Assembly (NCBI GenBank): GCA_034670405.1
Contig: JAXDDX010000003.1
Coordinates: forward strand, 4,102,501 to 4,166,500
Reading direction: 5' to 3'
Length of the DNA stretch: 64,000 bases
DNA from: Hoplostethus atlanticus
Lineage: Eukaryota > Chordata > Actinopteri > Trachichthyiformes > Trachichthyidae
The translations under genes were made by a program, and so were the position numbers. The notes beneath the pieces were generated by a model. The model ran no database searches, had not been told where the DNA came from, and worked only from the letters and a program-made list of their open reading frames with translations. Positions 1 to 63,582 of this stretch are shown here, in pieces (position 1 is the first letter of the stretch; each line of letters starts with the position of its first letter).

Positions 1-75
1 AAGCAATAGGCATTAGAGACAATTATTGTTTGACTAGCTTGTGTGTATGTGCATGAGCGTCTGAAGAGTGGTTAC

Positions 76-51378
<51,303 letters not shown>

Positions 51379-51801
51379 CCCCCAACCCCCCCAACCCACC
51401 ACCATGGCACACAAACTGCAAACTCATTTAAGAGACTATTTATGATCCATTTTATACCAGCGTAGCCATTCCTGTTTCTCAGTCTGTATATCTAAAAGAG
51501 AGTGATTTGACTGAAAAGATTAGGCACGCCGTTTTGCTTCTGCCCAGCCTGCAGTTATAAGGAGGATTGTATTTGAAAATATATTTGAGCATTTGTACCT
51601 TAGCTTGCAAGCTAATAGCTCAGATAACCTGTATTATATTCAGTCATTTCCACAAAGGCATCCTAATCAGTATCACTGGACCATCTGCCTTCAATTTTAC
51701 TCTGTGTGCCATGTAGAAATGCTCAATATCCGTTTTATGGGTCGTTTCATTAACCCAGTAATTTATATTTTGTCATAATGACATGAGTTTGCTGAATATA
51801 A

Positions 51802-51807
51802 AATAAA
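51802..51807 (+). terminator. sbds: sbds polyadenylation signal
   Basis: An AATAAA hexamer lies 424 nt after the sbds stop codon, followed within 20-40 nt by T/GT-rich sequence. No other AATAAA was noticed between the stop and this site. Confidence 0.7.
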
Positions 51808-51829
51808 TATTAAACATTCTATTTATCTT

Positions 51830-53404
51830 TGTGTTATTCTTTGAGTTTGTTAACGCCCACTGGGGCAGAGGGATTTCCACCATAGTCTTATAATGTTCTT
51901 TTACATTTCTGCCCAACGTGACTGAAGCCACACAAGTGCATGTTGCATGTTGTGGTGCCTACATGGTCAACAGTCCTACCTGTAGCTGTCTGTTGTATGC
52001 AGCCTGCAGAACCAGTGGACTAAAGTGCATCAAAACAAGGCCGTGTTATTGCATCTCCACCTCAATGCACTCAACCATAAACTAAATTCAAGAGGAACCC
52101 AAAGACTCATGGTGGATTCATACATGCAGGTTCTATAAAGCTGCTTTACATTGTATTTAAAACGCAACATCAGTTTCTTTCAGCAGTTTTTATTTGAGTT
52201 AATAAGTAGAACCAGGCAATGGAAAGCATGAGTTGGCTTTTGTATCTTTGTATCAGTTGCAATGCTCAGGATGCATTTGACCAAACGTGTGGAAATGATG
52301 GAGTTGGTGAAACAGGATTCAACTACAGCCCTTTGCTGGGTGTTTTGACAACATGCCTCGACACAGTCATTGTTGATCAGGACTCTGTCAAAGCAAAATG
52401 TCTGCCTGGTTCAGTTCTCTACACAGTGGATCATATGAGCCTGTTTACAAACTCACACAATGTGACTGGTAGCCAGACACACACAGTCACTACAGTATGA
52501 AGCAGGTTAACTCTGGAAGACCAGACCTTATAAATCCACCGACCATAGTCATGAAATGAAATTAGAAATTAGAAAAACATTTATTAGAACATTTAAGAGA
52601 ACATGAAGATAAATTACAAAGGAAAAAAGGAAAAAAACATGCATGCCATTTAATGTTAGATTAGCTGGATTCGCTAAACCACACTAGCATGCTACTGCTA
52701 CAGGGGCATCTGGGGCGACTCTGGCTACGAGGTTGCGCAAGAGCAGGAGTTCTGGGGGCCTTTATCAACAACCAGCCAGTCGATGACCTAGAGGGGATCC
52801 CGTGGCGGTAGTTCACGATACTGCGCTATCAATCATCTATTCTCCTGTTGTCGAGGCGGTGTGTGGGGGTATGTGTCTGAAGGAGAAGATGGAAGATGCT
52901 GACGGAGTACGTGCCCTCCCCGCCCCTTTGACAGCCTCAGAGGAGCTATTGTCCTCAGATATGACCTGTAGCAGAGTTTTAATGGTACATGTTTGTGCTC
53001 CCTGTGCCGATAAGCCTCGTTCACAACGGGCCCACACAGTAGTAATAGTTCAGATAACCAGGATTTCTTTTGAATATTTTGCCTCGGTTAATATCAGGGT
53101 GCCCACCCACTCACACTACACGCCCAGATCCCCCCCCCCCAGCACCCCAGTCCACCCACACAACCCCAGCACCCAACAACATTGATATGAACATGTATTG
53201 TTTGATCTTATCGTGGTCAACACACCATCACCCCCACAGAAGGACTGCCACAACCCACCCACTCCGCACCAGAGTTGACCCAGCTGCAGCTCCATGGTAA
53301 CATGGTGACCTCTGAAGCCATTTGGGCCCTGCTCCAGCAAGGCCTCGGTCCTCTGCCACCACAAGCCGGGGAACCACCTATGTCCTGCAGGAGACCGAAT
53401 CCCC
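51830..53404. other. sbds-claudin intergenic region
   Basis: The stretch holds only short frames (for example 52219-52500 and 52802-53185 on plus) with no recognisable product. Its right end probably contains the 3' UTR of the divergent claudin-like gene. Confidence 0.6.
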
Positions 53405-54070
53405 TCAGATAGCCTCTGATCTCCGTCCATACTGACTGTGTGTGAATGTAGTCTTGTGGATGGTACTGAGAGGGTGATTAGTCCCCTCAGTCACCTCAGA
53501 CCCCTCGCGCTCCTCGAATGTGGGGCATCTGGTCGTGAGAAACCCCCCTCCGACCAGCAGCAAAGCAAAGGAGATCCATCCGAGGTACAACGCAGCTCCC
53601 CATTCTCTCCGCAGTGGCACGGCACCCTCCAGTGGCTGGTTGGTGTGATGGCACGCCCAGGCGGTGGGAACCAGCATCAGCACACCAGACAAAACAAAGA
53701 GAGCACCAGACACCACTTTGACCTGGCCTCGCCTCGGGAACCACACCGCCCCGACCGCGCCGATCACCAAAGCAACAGCCCCTACCCCGATGGCTGCCAT
53801 GATTAAGGCTCTCCATGTGCGGAAATTCCCAGACAGGGACATGAGAGACTGATAGAAGGAGCAGTGCAGGCTGCCATCGTGGTTTAAATCCCAGTGGTCC
53901 CACTCCAGCCACACCCCGTCCCAGTAGGCGGGCAGACTGGCCGTGGTGTTGTCCAGCGTGCCGCTCACCTTCCAGAGGGCCAGGCAGCGTGTCAGGATGG
54001 CAGAAAGCCACCCTGTAGCAGCCAGGCCCAGCGCGGCGAGCTCCAGCCTCCGCTCCAGCCTCTGCTCCAT
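53405..54070 (-). CDS. Divergent claudin-like four-pass membrane protein (single exon)
   Basis: The 221-aa protein has four hydrophobic segments in claudin order. TM1 is ~10-32, a loop with GVW at 52-54 follows, TM2-TM3 form a hairpin across ~88-145 and TM4 is ~163-182. Family signs are the RREWGAALYLGW segment before TM4 and LTTRCP after it. The ECL1 signature is abnormal. The first cysteine of GLW-x2-C is replaced by Trp57, only Cys70 remains, and the W57-to-C70 gap (12 residues) exceeds the usual 8-10. The DLQAARAL motif is replaced by NFRTWRAL. An NTT sequon lies at 41. The C-terminus (GRRSEAI) lacks the usual YV PDZ ligand. The start ATG at 54070 gives a normal N-terminal length. It could be a fish-specific claudin or a close PMP22/claudin relative. 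Confidence 0.85.
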   Translation of the reverse strand: MEQRLERRLELAALGLAATGWLSAILTRCLALWKVSGTLDNTTASLPAYWDGVWLEWDHWDLNHDGSLHCSFYQSLMSLSGNFRTWRALIMAAIGVGAVALVIGAVGAVWFPRRGQVKVVSGALFVLSGVLMLVPTAWACHHTNQPLEGAVPLRREWGAALYLGWISFALLLVGGGFLTTRCPTFEEREGSEVTEGTNHPLSTIHKTTFTHSQYGRRSEAI

Positions 54071-54213
54071 GACTCCGGCTGGCCTGCCTGCTCCTCCTCG
54101 TCACTGCAGGCCTGACTGCCTAACCAAAAAACAGCTGGCAGCAGAGCAGAGCTAGGGTGGGGCGCTGCTTTAGAAAATATGAGCATGTGTGAGCTTGTTT
54201 GTGTGAGATGTGT

Positions 54214-54215
<2 letters not shown>

Positions 54216-54267
<52 letters not shown>
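54216..54267. repeat. (GT)n microsatellite
   Basis: A GT run of about 52 nt upstream of the divergent claudin-like gene. Confidence 0.95.
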
Positions 54268-54268
<1 letters not shown>

Positions 54269-54938
54269 CATGCAAGACCGATTCTCCAGTATGTGTGAAC
54301 AGAAGAAGGTGTGGGGTGACTTGGCAGCTGTTAGGAGGAGGGAAATCCCACTGTTTGCACTGCCATGGTTTCATAACAATCCCTTTCACTCAGTTTCTAT
54401 TGAGCAAGACAAAGATGCAACTGTGTTTTTTTGAGAGGAAACTCAATTTAAAGAGCCACAAGTTCTTACTGAGCCTCATTCTGGGCTATACATAGCTGAA
54501 TAGTGATGCGACTGGCTCATGTTTACACTGTTTATTTGCAATTCCTTTAGGCAAATCACAAACACACACACTTTTAGAAACGTGACAAATGCACTATTTT
54601 TGTAATTTGAACAAACTAGGTTACTTAAAGACAATAAATGTAATTTTCTACTGGATGAAACACGTATGCACATTCAGCAACAGGATGTCTAACATGAATT
54701 CTTCATGATGTCTTGGATGGAATTCCACTTGATAGTTTATTTTGACAGGCAGACATTTCAGATGTTGAGACTAATGTCAATCATATAACAGCTGTATCAG
54801 TCAGAGAATGAGAAGTAAATAAAACCTTCATGTCACTTATCGTGTCTTACGGTTCAATACATGAATGCAGGAAAGTCTAATCTAACATGTCTCTTCAAAC
54901 GCCCGACCTGACGCGTGTCTCCGTCAGGCCTCCTCCCT

Positions 54939-55574
54939 TTACACGTAGTTCTTGATGGCGTAGCTGCTATGGGTGGGTGTCCTGGCCAGTGTGTACCCAC
55001 TGGAGGGGTACCTGGCCCTCTGCGGTGGGCAGCTTGTGCACAGCATAGCCCCCCCACAGAACAACAGCCCGGAGGTCACAAAGCCTATATAGATGGCCGC
55101 CCCCATCTCTTTCTTCAGCACCTCGGGCACGCGCGGGTTGTGGAAGTCGCTGATGATGGAGTTTGCTGTCCAGGAAACGGCGACCACGGTGGTGAGGCCC
55201 GCCATGGCGAAGATGACCCCGGAGCCCAGCACCACCCGGGCCTTGACCCGCGGGTGGCTCAGGCAGTTGGTGCAGCGCGCCCCCAGGAGGAAGATGAGGA
55301 ATCCCAGGCAGCCCAGCACCAAGCTGATGCAGATGAGGCCGCGGGCCGCCTGGAGGTCCGGCGACAGGTCCAGCAGGGCGTCGTAGATCTTACACTGCAA
55401 TTGACCCGTGTACTCGTTGACGCAGGTCATCCACAGGCCCTCCCAGAACACCTGCATGACCACCAGATGGGTGCCGATGAAGGCCGTCACCTTCCACATG
55501 GGCAGAGCGCAGATCAGGATGGTCCCAGCGACGCCCATCATGGACAGGCTGATGCCCAGCTCCTGGAGAGCCAT
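54939..55574 (-). CDS. Claudin, CLDN3/4-like type (single coding exon)
   Basis: Claudins are four-pass tight-junction proteins that set paracellular permeability in epithelia. The 211-aa frame begins MALQELGISL and has GLWMTC with Cys51 and Cys61 as the ECL1 disulfide pair. It has DLQAARGL before TM2, ECL2 with FHNPRVPEVLKKEMGAAIYI, CPP after TM4 and a KNYV PDZ-binding end. The open frame continues upstream to 55703. A TTCCCCCAG acceptor at about 55603 suggests a 5' UTR intron, and the chosen ATG gives standard claudin length. It could also be an orthologue of another fish claudin of this clade, so no symbol is assigned. Confidence 0.95.
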   Translation of the reverse strand: MALQELGISLSMMGVAGTILICALPMWKVTAFIGTHLVVMQVFWEGLWMTCVNEYTGQLQCKIYDALLDLSPDLQAARGLICISLVLGCLGFLIFLLGARCTNCLSHPRVKARVVLGSGVIFAMAGLTTVVAVSWTANSIISDFHNPRVPEVLKKEMGAAIYIGFVTSGLLFCGGAMLCTSCPPQRARYPSSGYTLARTPTHSSYAIKNYV

Positions 55575-55703
55575 GGGACGCTGTGCCCACTTTCTCAGAC
55601 CCTGGGGGAACAGGAGAGGAATAAGACAAGCATAGTGTCTAATGTCAAACATACAGTTCATACTTAACGGGCCCGCTAGACTCAAAACCACATTCATCCC
55701 CAA

Positions 55704-58256
55704 AGTTCATGCACAATGAATTTGGCTTGAAATCACAGTATTGTTGGAGTATTATTTGCAGAACATCTGGTTTGTGTAATAATGTGGAATTGTTCTTATT
55801 TGCTTTGTCGTATGTTTTATTCAGTTAAATAGTTGTGAATCACTCGTCAACTCTAAACTGGTAACTGCTGATTCCATCGTTCGTCTAGGAGATGACGGGG
55901 AACAAACAAACCAGTTTCCATTTTCAAATGAACATCTGGAGTTTTCCATTAGCATGTGAACAGACTATCACAACACAACACAACACATAATGCTATTGCC
56001 TTCAAATTCCATTTGTTTCCAGGTGATTAGAAACACATGATTCCTCATAGAGATGTTCCTGCAAAGCTAAAGGCTTTTCCTGTAACTGCTGTTTTCATTT
56101 CCATGATAAGGCATGTTCGTGATGTTTGTCATAGTTTTAGTCACAGACTAACTTCCCCGACCATGTCACAGCAGAGTTGTATGTGAAGGTAAAACGCCAC
56201 TAGGTGGCAGTGTGTCACCAAACACTGGGGCAGATACTAAACCACATCTTGACATTAATGAATTTTAAGAATATGTAGTTTGTATTTGAAGAGTTTCAAT
56301 CCAAAATGAGATGTCCACCATTTGACACCTGCTCTTAAAAAACGATTAAAGTAAAGGTAAAGGTTATAGCCTACCACTGAAGTTGGGAGTCATCTTAAGA
56401 CCTTCACTTTCAAAACAGTTCTGTTTTCAATTGAATCATCTGTGTTTTTGAAATATTGACCAATGAATTTCAGGCAGCAAAATTTGTTCATGAGCAAACA
56501 AAATCCTAACCATTTTCTCATGTCAAATTGGTGGACAGTGGATACAATTGTAAAGTTGTGAGACCACTCAGATCCCTCCAACACCCATACAGCATGTTGT
56601 TTCATGATTTAGTACCTTGCAGCTAAAGGGAAAGTATATAAGGATAGTATAGAGAAATCATTTGAACAGGGCATCATGTATCTGCTCTTTCACTTTAATT
56701 GGTTTATCATCATACTGTTCATTTTTCTTTAAATAATTAATCTCATTCTCATAGTCTTAATATATTCACACTGTGAATTAATTTGTGGAAATTAAAGTAA
56801 GTATTTCGGTATTTTAGAAGTAGTATGTTGTGTCTTGTGACAAATTACACAAATGTTTTTCGACGAAGAGCGAATTGGAAAATGCCATGACCCTGGTGAT
56901 GAAAATACAAAAGGTAAAATGTGACATCCAGGGGTCAAACTGGAGGGATCCAGCAGCAGCAGCTGACCCAACACCCAAGCCAGGCAAAGCCGATCCATCC
57001 CAAACTTCCATGTAACATCAAGAGCAGTAAGAGCTCTTCTTATAAGATGATGCACTTCCTTTAAGTTCACTTAGGTAATGAAAGAAAACTAGACAGATAG
57101 ATAGTCATAATGTTAAAGAATACTGTTTTTAAAACTGGAGGCTGTTCAGTTGCCTTATGAAGTTGAGCAGGAAACATTTGAACAACTAGAATCCTCAATC
57201 CATACAGACAGTATTGATTGATTGCTGCACTCATTGGAAGTCACTCTGGATAAGAGCGTCGGCTAAATGTCTAAAATGTTAGTGGAAACGGAGACGTCAG
57301 GAACACCTGCAGCCATGAGAGTAATCATCAGGTCTTGCGAACATTTTAAGCTCTTTTGACATTTCCTGTGAGAACTGAGTAACTTGACCCTCCCTTGGCC
57401 CTGATCCCCAGCGTGATAACCTGAGAAAACACAACACCATCCTCCATCAGGTGAACTAACAACACCAACCACTTCTCCAATCAACACCCAAACGTTCCTT
57501 GGATAAATTGAAGGCTCAACGTGCCTCTTTAATTTGAAGTTTTGAGGTGAAAAATGAATTAACATCTGTAGCTACTAGTACCTTCTGCCATTTCACTATT
57601 CTGACACTATACACTATTCTTTTTATTCCTTTATTCCAGATTTCTTTTCGTCCCACAAAACCAATTATTTATGTGACATTTTCAATAGTGTTGGATGAAA
57701 CTAATAAAGGAAATGCTTGTTTATCACAACAGAGCAGCCAACAGCTTCCAAGTCCCTGAGTCATCAGGTTTGTAGGCTGGATAGTGATCTCTGTGTTGGG
57801 TTCCTGACAAACAGGTTCTCTGTGTTTGGTTTGAATATCCATGAGTGCATTTACTGAATGAATACAAACAAGAAGTGGGAGAAAAAGTCACACTACAATT
57901 AAAGTCCATTTATTGTGATAAAACCACTTATATCAAAGTACAAAAAGGTGCTCAATGCAATCACAAAACTGAAAGTTACATTTTCAAATTGGAATTACAA
58001 ATCTCCCCAAAGTAAAAAAATTGAAACTACCTCCATATTTACATGAACAACATGCAACCAGCAATATCCCACAAACAGGGTCTTCATATCCTCATTCAAA
58101 GTGTGATTTTTCTGGTAAAAGCTCAAAGATGAAGTGCATATTTCCTTCACGGTGCACTGTCTGTGCACACATCCTTTCTATCTGTAGCATTTTCTTTATG
58201 CTTCACAGGCAGTTCTTAAACTTCAAGCTTCTTTTACGTATTAAACACAAAACCTG
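55704..58256. other. Intergenic region between claudin genes
   Basis: No gene was recognised. A SINE tail fragment (ctctggataagagcgtcggctaa) lies near 57233-57275. The right end, from about 57905, probably holds the 3' UTR of the next claudin (a minus-strand AATAAA lies at about 57910). Confidence 0.6.
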
Positions 58257-58291
58257 TCAAGCAGACTTCTGAAAAACTCCCTTTGAAAAAC

Positions 58292-58961
58292 TCAAATATA
58301 AGTCTTTGTCGGGGTAGAAGATCGGACTGAGTCCTCTTTGCTGCGTCCTCCATCGGAATGCCTTAGCAGGTAATTCACAGAGGGGGCTTTGTCCTCCTTG
58401 GGGGGGCAGTTGGCGCACAGTAGCCCTCCTCCCATGACCAGCAGTATCCCAGCCCCCCAGCCGACATACAGGGCAGCGCCAAGCTCTCTTCTCTGGGCAT
58501 CCTGTCAGGAGAGGGTTGTAGAAGTCCCTTATGATCATGCTGGCGGTCCAGGACACGGGGATAAGGCATAGGATCCCGCTGATGATCAACACCACCCCAG
58601 CCGCCACCGTGGCCTTCGCCTTGGCTGCCTCCTCTGGAATGAAGTTGGTGCACTTGCCAGCAGCGAAGGCCATGAGGAGGCCGGCGATGCCCGTGACAAT
58701 AGAAACCACCACCAGGGCCCGGGCCGCCTGGAGGTCAGAGCTCAGAGCCAGCATGGAGTCGTAGACCTTACACTGCATCTGGCCTGTACTCTGGACCACG
58801 CAGCTCATCCAGATGCCCTCCCAGATGGTCTGGGATGTCACTATGTTGCTGCCAATGAAGGCAGTGACCCTCCACATGGGCGCGCCGCAAACGATGATTT
58901 CCCCAATCCAGCCAAACAGGGCCAGGGCGCTGCCCAGCATCTGCATACCCATGGAGCCCAT
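58292..58961 (-). pseudogene. Claudin, CLDN3/4-like, with a single-base frameshift
   Basis: From the ATG at 58961 the frame reads MGSMGMQMLG, TM1, GIWMSC with Cys54/Cys64, [10 protein letters not shown]2, TM3 and FYNPLLT (residue 153), a normal claudin. An extra base in the CC at 58501-58502 then shifts the frame. As read, the frame ends at 58257 with 81 unrelated residues (234 aa total). In the alternate frame, claudin sequence resumes at once ([17 protein letters not shown]4, CANCPP) to TKTYI and a stop at 58292, which would give 222 aa. No other damage is seen. This is either an assembly indel or a very young null allele. If it is an error, this is an ordinary functional gene. Confidence 0.9.
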
Positions 58962-58967
58962 CGTCAA

Positions 58968-61634
58968 CCTGTAGCCTTCTCTCTCCGAGTCTCTTTGAGA
59001 AAATATCGGTCATCGGGTGTTTATGTGCATCTGAAGCAGGCGAAGAAAGGGAGGTGTGCTATGCAAGCTATTAAGGACGCTTCAGAGGCCTTGCCAGAGA
59101 ATACCAGCCGTGCAGGATTCTTTGTGTGTGGGGACAATAAAGGTGGGGGTTTCATTTATTCCCTTGGCTGGAGATGGAGATTGGGTTACATGAGGGTTTG
59201 TTCGCACTCCCAACAACGAAAGAGGATGTATGTGATTGAATATACACCAGCTCGCAAATGTAAGCACCTTGGATGCTTGTTCCGGACAGGGATTGTTTGG
59301 CATACCAACAGATGTTAGCATTAGGGCCTGAAGAGTGATCAGGACACGAGACACCTGTAAAGAGTTAGATGAATCCATCCTGCCATTCACCACACCGTCT
59401 CAAGGCAAGCGGTTTGTCTCTGGGAGTACACACAGAGATGAGTGGTATTTCCACTGAACGTATTTGAAAAAATCTTCCCTAAATGAAATCACTTTTTTTT
59501 TTTATCAGGATAAACCTAAAAACACGCTCTCTGAACTATTCTCTGGCAAGGAACAAAACAAATGGCATTTCTAAAGCCTGCTTCCCAAAGTAGATCTGCA
59601 GATAGAAACCAGTTCAGTGCTGTGACATCATTGATGAGATGATTCAATGCACCTCCCTCCACTGGCACCAGTTAAGGAGTTAAGGACCACAAGTATATTT
59701 TCCCATGACTTTCCCTTTTGCTCCAAGCCCTTCAGGAGAATCAAAACCATGTAAAAGAGGTTTTGAACAAATAAAAGACAACCATTAACAGAGAAATGCT
59801 TCTCTTGAACAGTAAAGACTCGATAGTTTTCTCATCTTCCTGGTTTTCCGCTAAGTTTTCAATTTGGCGTGACACAATACAGCAGATAGGAATTTTTGTT
59901 CACGGACAATTAGATATAACTTATTTAAAGACGACTTAATTTAAGTACAAAAAGTAAGTATAATAAAAGTGGACAAAACATTTTAATACAATTTTTCATT
60001 ATTTTCTTAGTTCGAAACTCGAAACAAGTATTATGCCATAGCAGGTTCGGGGACATTCTCTTCTTCTGGCAAAGGGCAATTGTGAAATGTGATACCAAGC
60101 AAAGTGAAACAGCAAAATAGAGTGTGATCACACCGATGAAACATCCTGAACTATTTCGCTGACATCATTTTGTCATCAGAAGTGGACAGTGTGGTTTTTG
60201 GATCGATTGATATATAATCAATCTAGGAAAAATAATTACTACGTGAAGTTCATTATTCTATATCTGTATCACACCAATTTTCCTTCAAAACGAACCATAA
60301 TATCGTTCTATCATCTATTTTGTCAAGTGTGTGGGTACATAAGTTAACATTGCTCTAGCCATACTACCCCTGATAAGCACTGAAACTGAGTACAATGACA
60401 GCAGTGACTGGCATTCAACACTGTAAAACCGGTTCAACCCGTTTTTCTACCGTCTGCATTGTAGAACTGCAGCAAGTTGCTTGTTTTCAAAGTTTTTTGG
60501 ATGCACTGAATGTGTTGCACTGTCGAACTAATTTCTGCTTTCCGCTTTGGAGCATGTCTCAATCTACCACTTCACTTTCAGTCCTGATGTTTCACTATGA
60601 ACCCCACTCTGACCCCCGACTATGACCCCCCACTCTGACCCTCGCTCTCACTACTGGTTGCTTATAATTTAGGAAATTAAACTTTTTCTACTGTTGCTCT
60701 CATTGCAGGTTGCTCTGGATAAGAGTGACGACTAAATACCTCAAATTAAATGTAAATATAAAACAACAACTGCCCCCTCCTGTTTTTTCCCCCTCTCTCA
60801 CTCTTTAAAAAGACTATTATTATTATTATTATTATTTTATTTATTTTTTCCCCCCTCCCTTTTCTCTCTCTGTCTTATAAACTACCCTGTTACTTGTCTT
60901 TGTCCTTTTTTTTTGTTGTCTAAGTAAGTCACTATTATTTGTTGTCACGTTAGCATCTGTCAGTATGTCCATATTGTCTGTCCCTGTATGCACTAATTGG
61001 TGAATAAAAAAAAGAAAAGACAACTGATCAAAACCATAGCATCAACATCATACCAGGTAAGAAAAATAAGTAGTTTGACAACAAAATATCACTTAAGTAA
61101 ATGTTTTATTTTATTATTATTTTAAAGCAGTAACATTGTTTGGTCATATTGAATACAAAAACAACCTTTAGATATAGTAATTGAACACAGATCCTCTATA
61201 CAATCAATTCTCAATATAGCAAGCATATACTGTACACATATCTCCTTCCATCATGTTACTTCCTGACTATGAACATCCTTCTAACACATTTTACTTCATA
61301 TACAGAATAAAGTTACGTTTTGATACAAGCTTAATAGAGAATGGCTTTCATTCTGTGCAGTCCTCATCTCGTGCCTTTGTAAGATTTTCTTGCCATCAGA
61401 TACACACTACACCTTCGTACTATTTCTCGTTCCTGAAGAAAACTCGTCTCGGGAACAGAATTCTGAATTGAATCAGAAAATCCTTTTTAAAAGGTCCTCG
61501 CCCATTGTGTGCCATTTCCAACAAATGTGAGACATAATTTTACCAACTAATGGCACTGTCTGAATTCACAACGAAGGAGGATTACCTAAGAAACAGTCAA
61601 ATAATTTACAGTCTTTCTCGGATGAGCTGGCTCC
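58968..61634. other. Intergenic region between claudin genes
   Basis: No coding gene was recognised. It contains a SINE tail fragment near 60712-60760, an ATT microsatellite at about 60812-60838, and from about 61100 the likely 3' UTR of the claudin ending at 61635 (AATAAA on the minus strand near 61107). Confidence 0.6.
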
Positions 61635-62267
61635 TCAGACGTAGGCTCTGCTGGTGGCTGCGGACCTGGCCTGCGAGTACTTGACTGGGTAGTCGCTTTC
61701 GTCTTTTGGCGGGCAGGAGCTGCAGAGGAGGCCCCCGCCCAGGATGAGGAGCCCAGCGGTGCCCCAGCCGATGTACAGCGCAGCCCCCAGCTCCCTCCTC
61801 TGGGCGTTGGTTAAGAGGGGATTGTAGAAGTCCCTGATGATCGTGTTGGCTGACCAGCAGACGGGGACGAGGATGAGGACACCGGCAATGATGAAGATGA
61901 TCCCAGCAGCGATGGCCACCTTGGCTTTGGTGCGCTCCTCCTGCACAAAGTTAGTGCACTTGCCGCCGGCGATGCCCACGAGGACCCCAAGCGCCGCTGC
62001 GATGATGGAGATAACTACCAGAGCTCTGGCTGCCTGCAGGTCTTGGGGCAGAGCCAGCAGAGAGTCATAGATCTTGCACTGCATCTGGCCGGTACTCTGC
62101 ATCACACAGTTCATCCACAAGCCTTCCCATATGGTCTGAGCCGTCACAATGTTGGCTCCAATGAAGGCCGTGACTTTCCACATGGGTATAGCACACACGA
62201 TGATGGTCCCCAGGAAGCCGATGATGGCCAAGGTAAAGCCCAGCATCTGTCGTCCCATCGACACCAT
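61635..62267 (-). CDS. Claudin, CLDN3/4-like (single exon, intact)
   Basis: The 210-aa claudin begins [10 protein letters not shown] and has GLWMNC with Cys54 and Cys64. It has the [12 protein letters not shown] and DLQAARAL motifs, ECL2 with [26 protein letters not shown] after TM4 and a SRAYV end that fits a ZO-1 PDZ ligand. The ATG at 62267 matches family N-termini exactly. Its closest relative in the window is the frameshifted claudin at 58292-58961, consistent with tandem duplication. It is expected at epithelial tight junctions. Confidence 0.97.
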   Translation of the reverse strand: MVSMGRQMLGFTLAIIGFLGTIIVCAIPMWKVTAFIGANIVTAQTIWEGLWMNCVMQSTGQMQCKIYDSLLALPQDLQAARALVVISIIAAALGVLVGIAGGKCTNFVQEERTKAKVAIAAGIIFIIAGVLILVPVCWSANTIIRDFYNPLLTNAQRRELGAALYIGWGTAGLLILGGGLLCSSCPPKDESDYPVKYSQARSAATSRAYV

Positions 62268-62397
62268 GGTGAAGTCTTCTTTCGGTCACTTGCAGTAGCA
62301 GTAAGAAGGAAGCAGGAAGGAAGTGACGGTTTTCAGGAGCAGGGTCAGTTCAGCTCAGTTGTAAAAGTGGATAATGACTAGGTCACATTTCCTTCAG

Positions 62398-62403
62398 TTA
62401 TAA
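62398..62403 (-). promoter_or_regulatory. Possible TATA box of the claudin at 61635-62267
   Basis: A TTATAA hexamer (cttataactg on the minus strand) lies about 131 nt upstream of the ATG, a plausible TATA position for a short 5' UTR. Confidence 0.3.
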
Positions 62404-63582
62404 GGATGTCTCGCATGAAGGGTGGAGCCAACTTCCTTTACCATGGCCTGAAACCAGTACGCAGGGTATATTTCCTGCCTGACTGGATTCTCCACATTAT
62501 CAGCATGCGGATGGGGAGTAGTTTCGACGAGATGAGCATCAGTCTTAAACGACGCCACGTTAAAGCGAGGCCCATAAAGAAGCGCTAAGTGCCTAATTCA
62601 AACAATGCTCTGCTAGTGACCAACCTTTGATTGGACAGGTTACTGGAAGAGCAGGTCTGCCCACTGGTTTCGGGGGGCGGGAGTGAGCATGGGCATGAGT
62701 CATCGTCGGATGTCAGAAGTTACCAGAAATGACTTTCTTTAATTGTGTCCAGTTTCATGGTTTCATTCATTAGATTCTTTGATCAATACTTTAGCTTTGA
62801 TGAAGCATTCTACTAATCTATCAGTGGCTTGATCAGAACTGGATCAGAATGCACCCTGATCAATGCCACAGTTAATTAGACTTAACCCTATATCATTTCC
62901 TATTTTTTTTTTTTTGTATTTCACTTTTTCACAAGGGTGTTGCATCACTTGGATTTGAGAGACTTAGACTGATTATATTTCTGCTCAGTGAAATGAGTGA
63001 AATGACACAGTGATCAATATGAAACTAATATTGATTTAGGGCCTTTTTCACACACACACAGAATCTCAACATAAATGTCTGAGAGCTCAGTAGTTGGTAG
63101 TTGACTCCACAAACACATGTACTTTAGGTAATGAAAATATTTTATTGAAATTCTTTTCAATTCTTGCAACAGAAGTGGTACTCAAACATATACATCACAA
63201 GTACTACTTACAAAACTAAATCTTGTGTAATGAGGAAACATCAACACTGACTTCCTCATACAAAACAGCACAACCAACAACACAGTATTCCTCTCAAGTT
63301 TACAAGGTCTTTTCATGATTTAAGCAGATTCTTACTTCTGAGCACAAAGAAATCCAGAAGAAATCCACAAAATTATCAAAGATTCACAATAATAAAATGT
63401 CACGTTGATGTCTTGAGTAGAATTGTACTTGCAGTGGTATACATACCAACCTGAAGAAATTAGGTGTATATTTTTGGTGCAAGTTTTACTTTGCAGTGGC
63501 AAAGCCAAGCAAAACAACTCCCTGGAAACATCAGGGCAGATATCTCAGTCTTAGTTAGAGTCACACTGTCCATTCAGTTTGC
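62404..63582. other. Intergenic region before the last claudin
   Basis: It holds no recognisable gene. The right half (about 63130-63582) is likely the 3' UTR of the partial claudin, with a minus-strand AATAAA-like signal near 63137. Confidence 0.5.

Noticed and set aside
53496..54104. 202-codon alternate minus-strand frame over the divergent claudin
   Set aside because: It overlaps a frame with four TM segments and claudin motifs, and is Arg/Gly-rich out-of-frame translation.
54915..55667. 250-codon plus-strand frame opposite the claudin
   Set aside because: It is the antisense shadow of a clear claudin coding exon; the residue pattern has no family resemblance.
58257..58510. 81-residue novel C-terminus of the frameshifted claudin as a real new tail
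   Set aside because: The alternate frame restores TM4 and all claudin C-terminal motifs, so the novel tail is most simply frameshift product.
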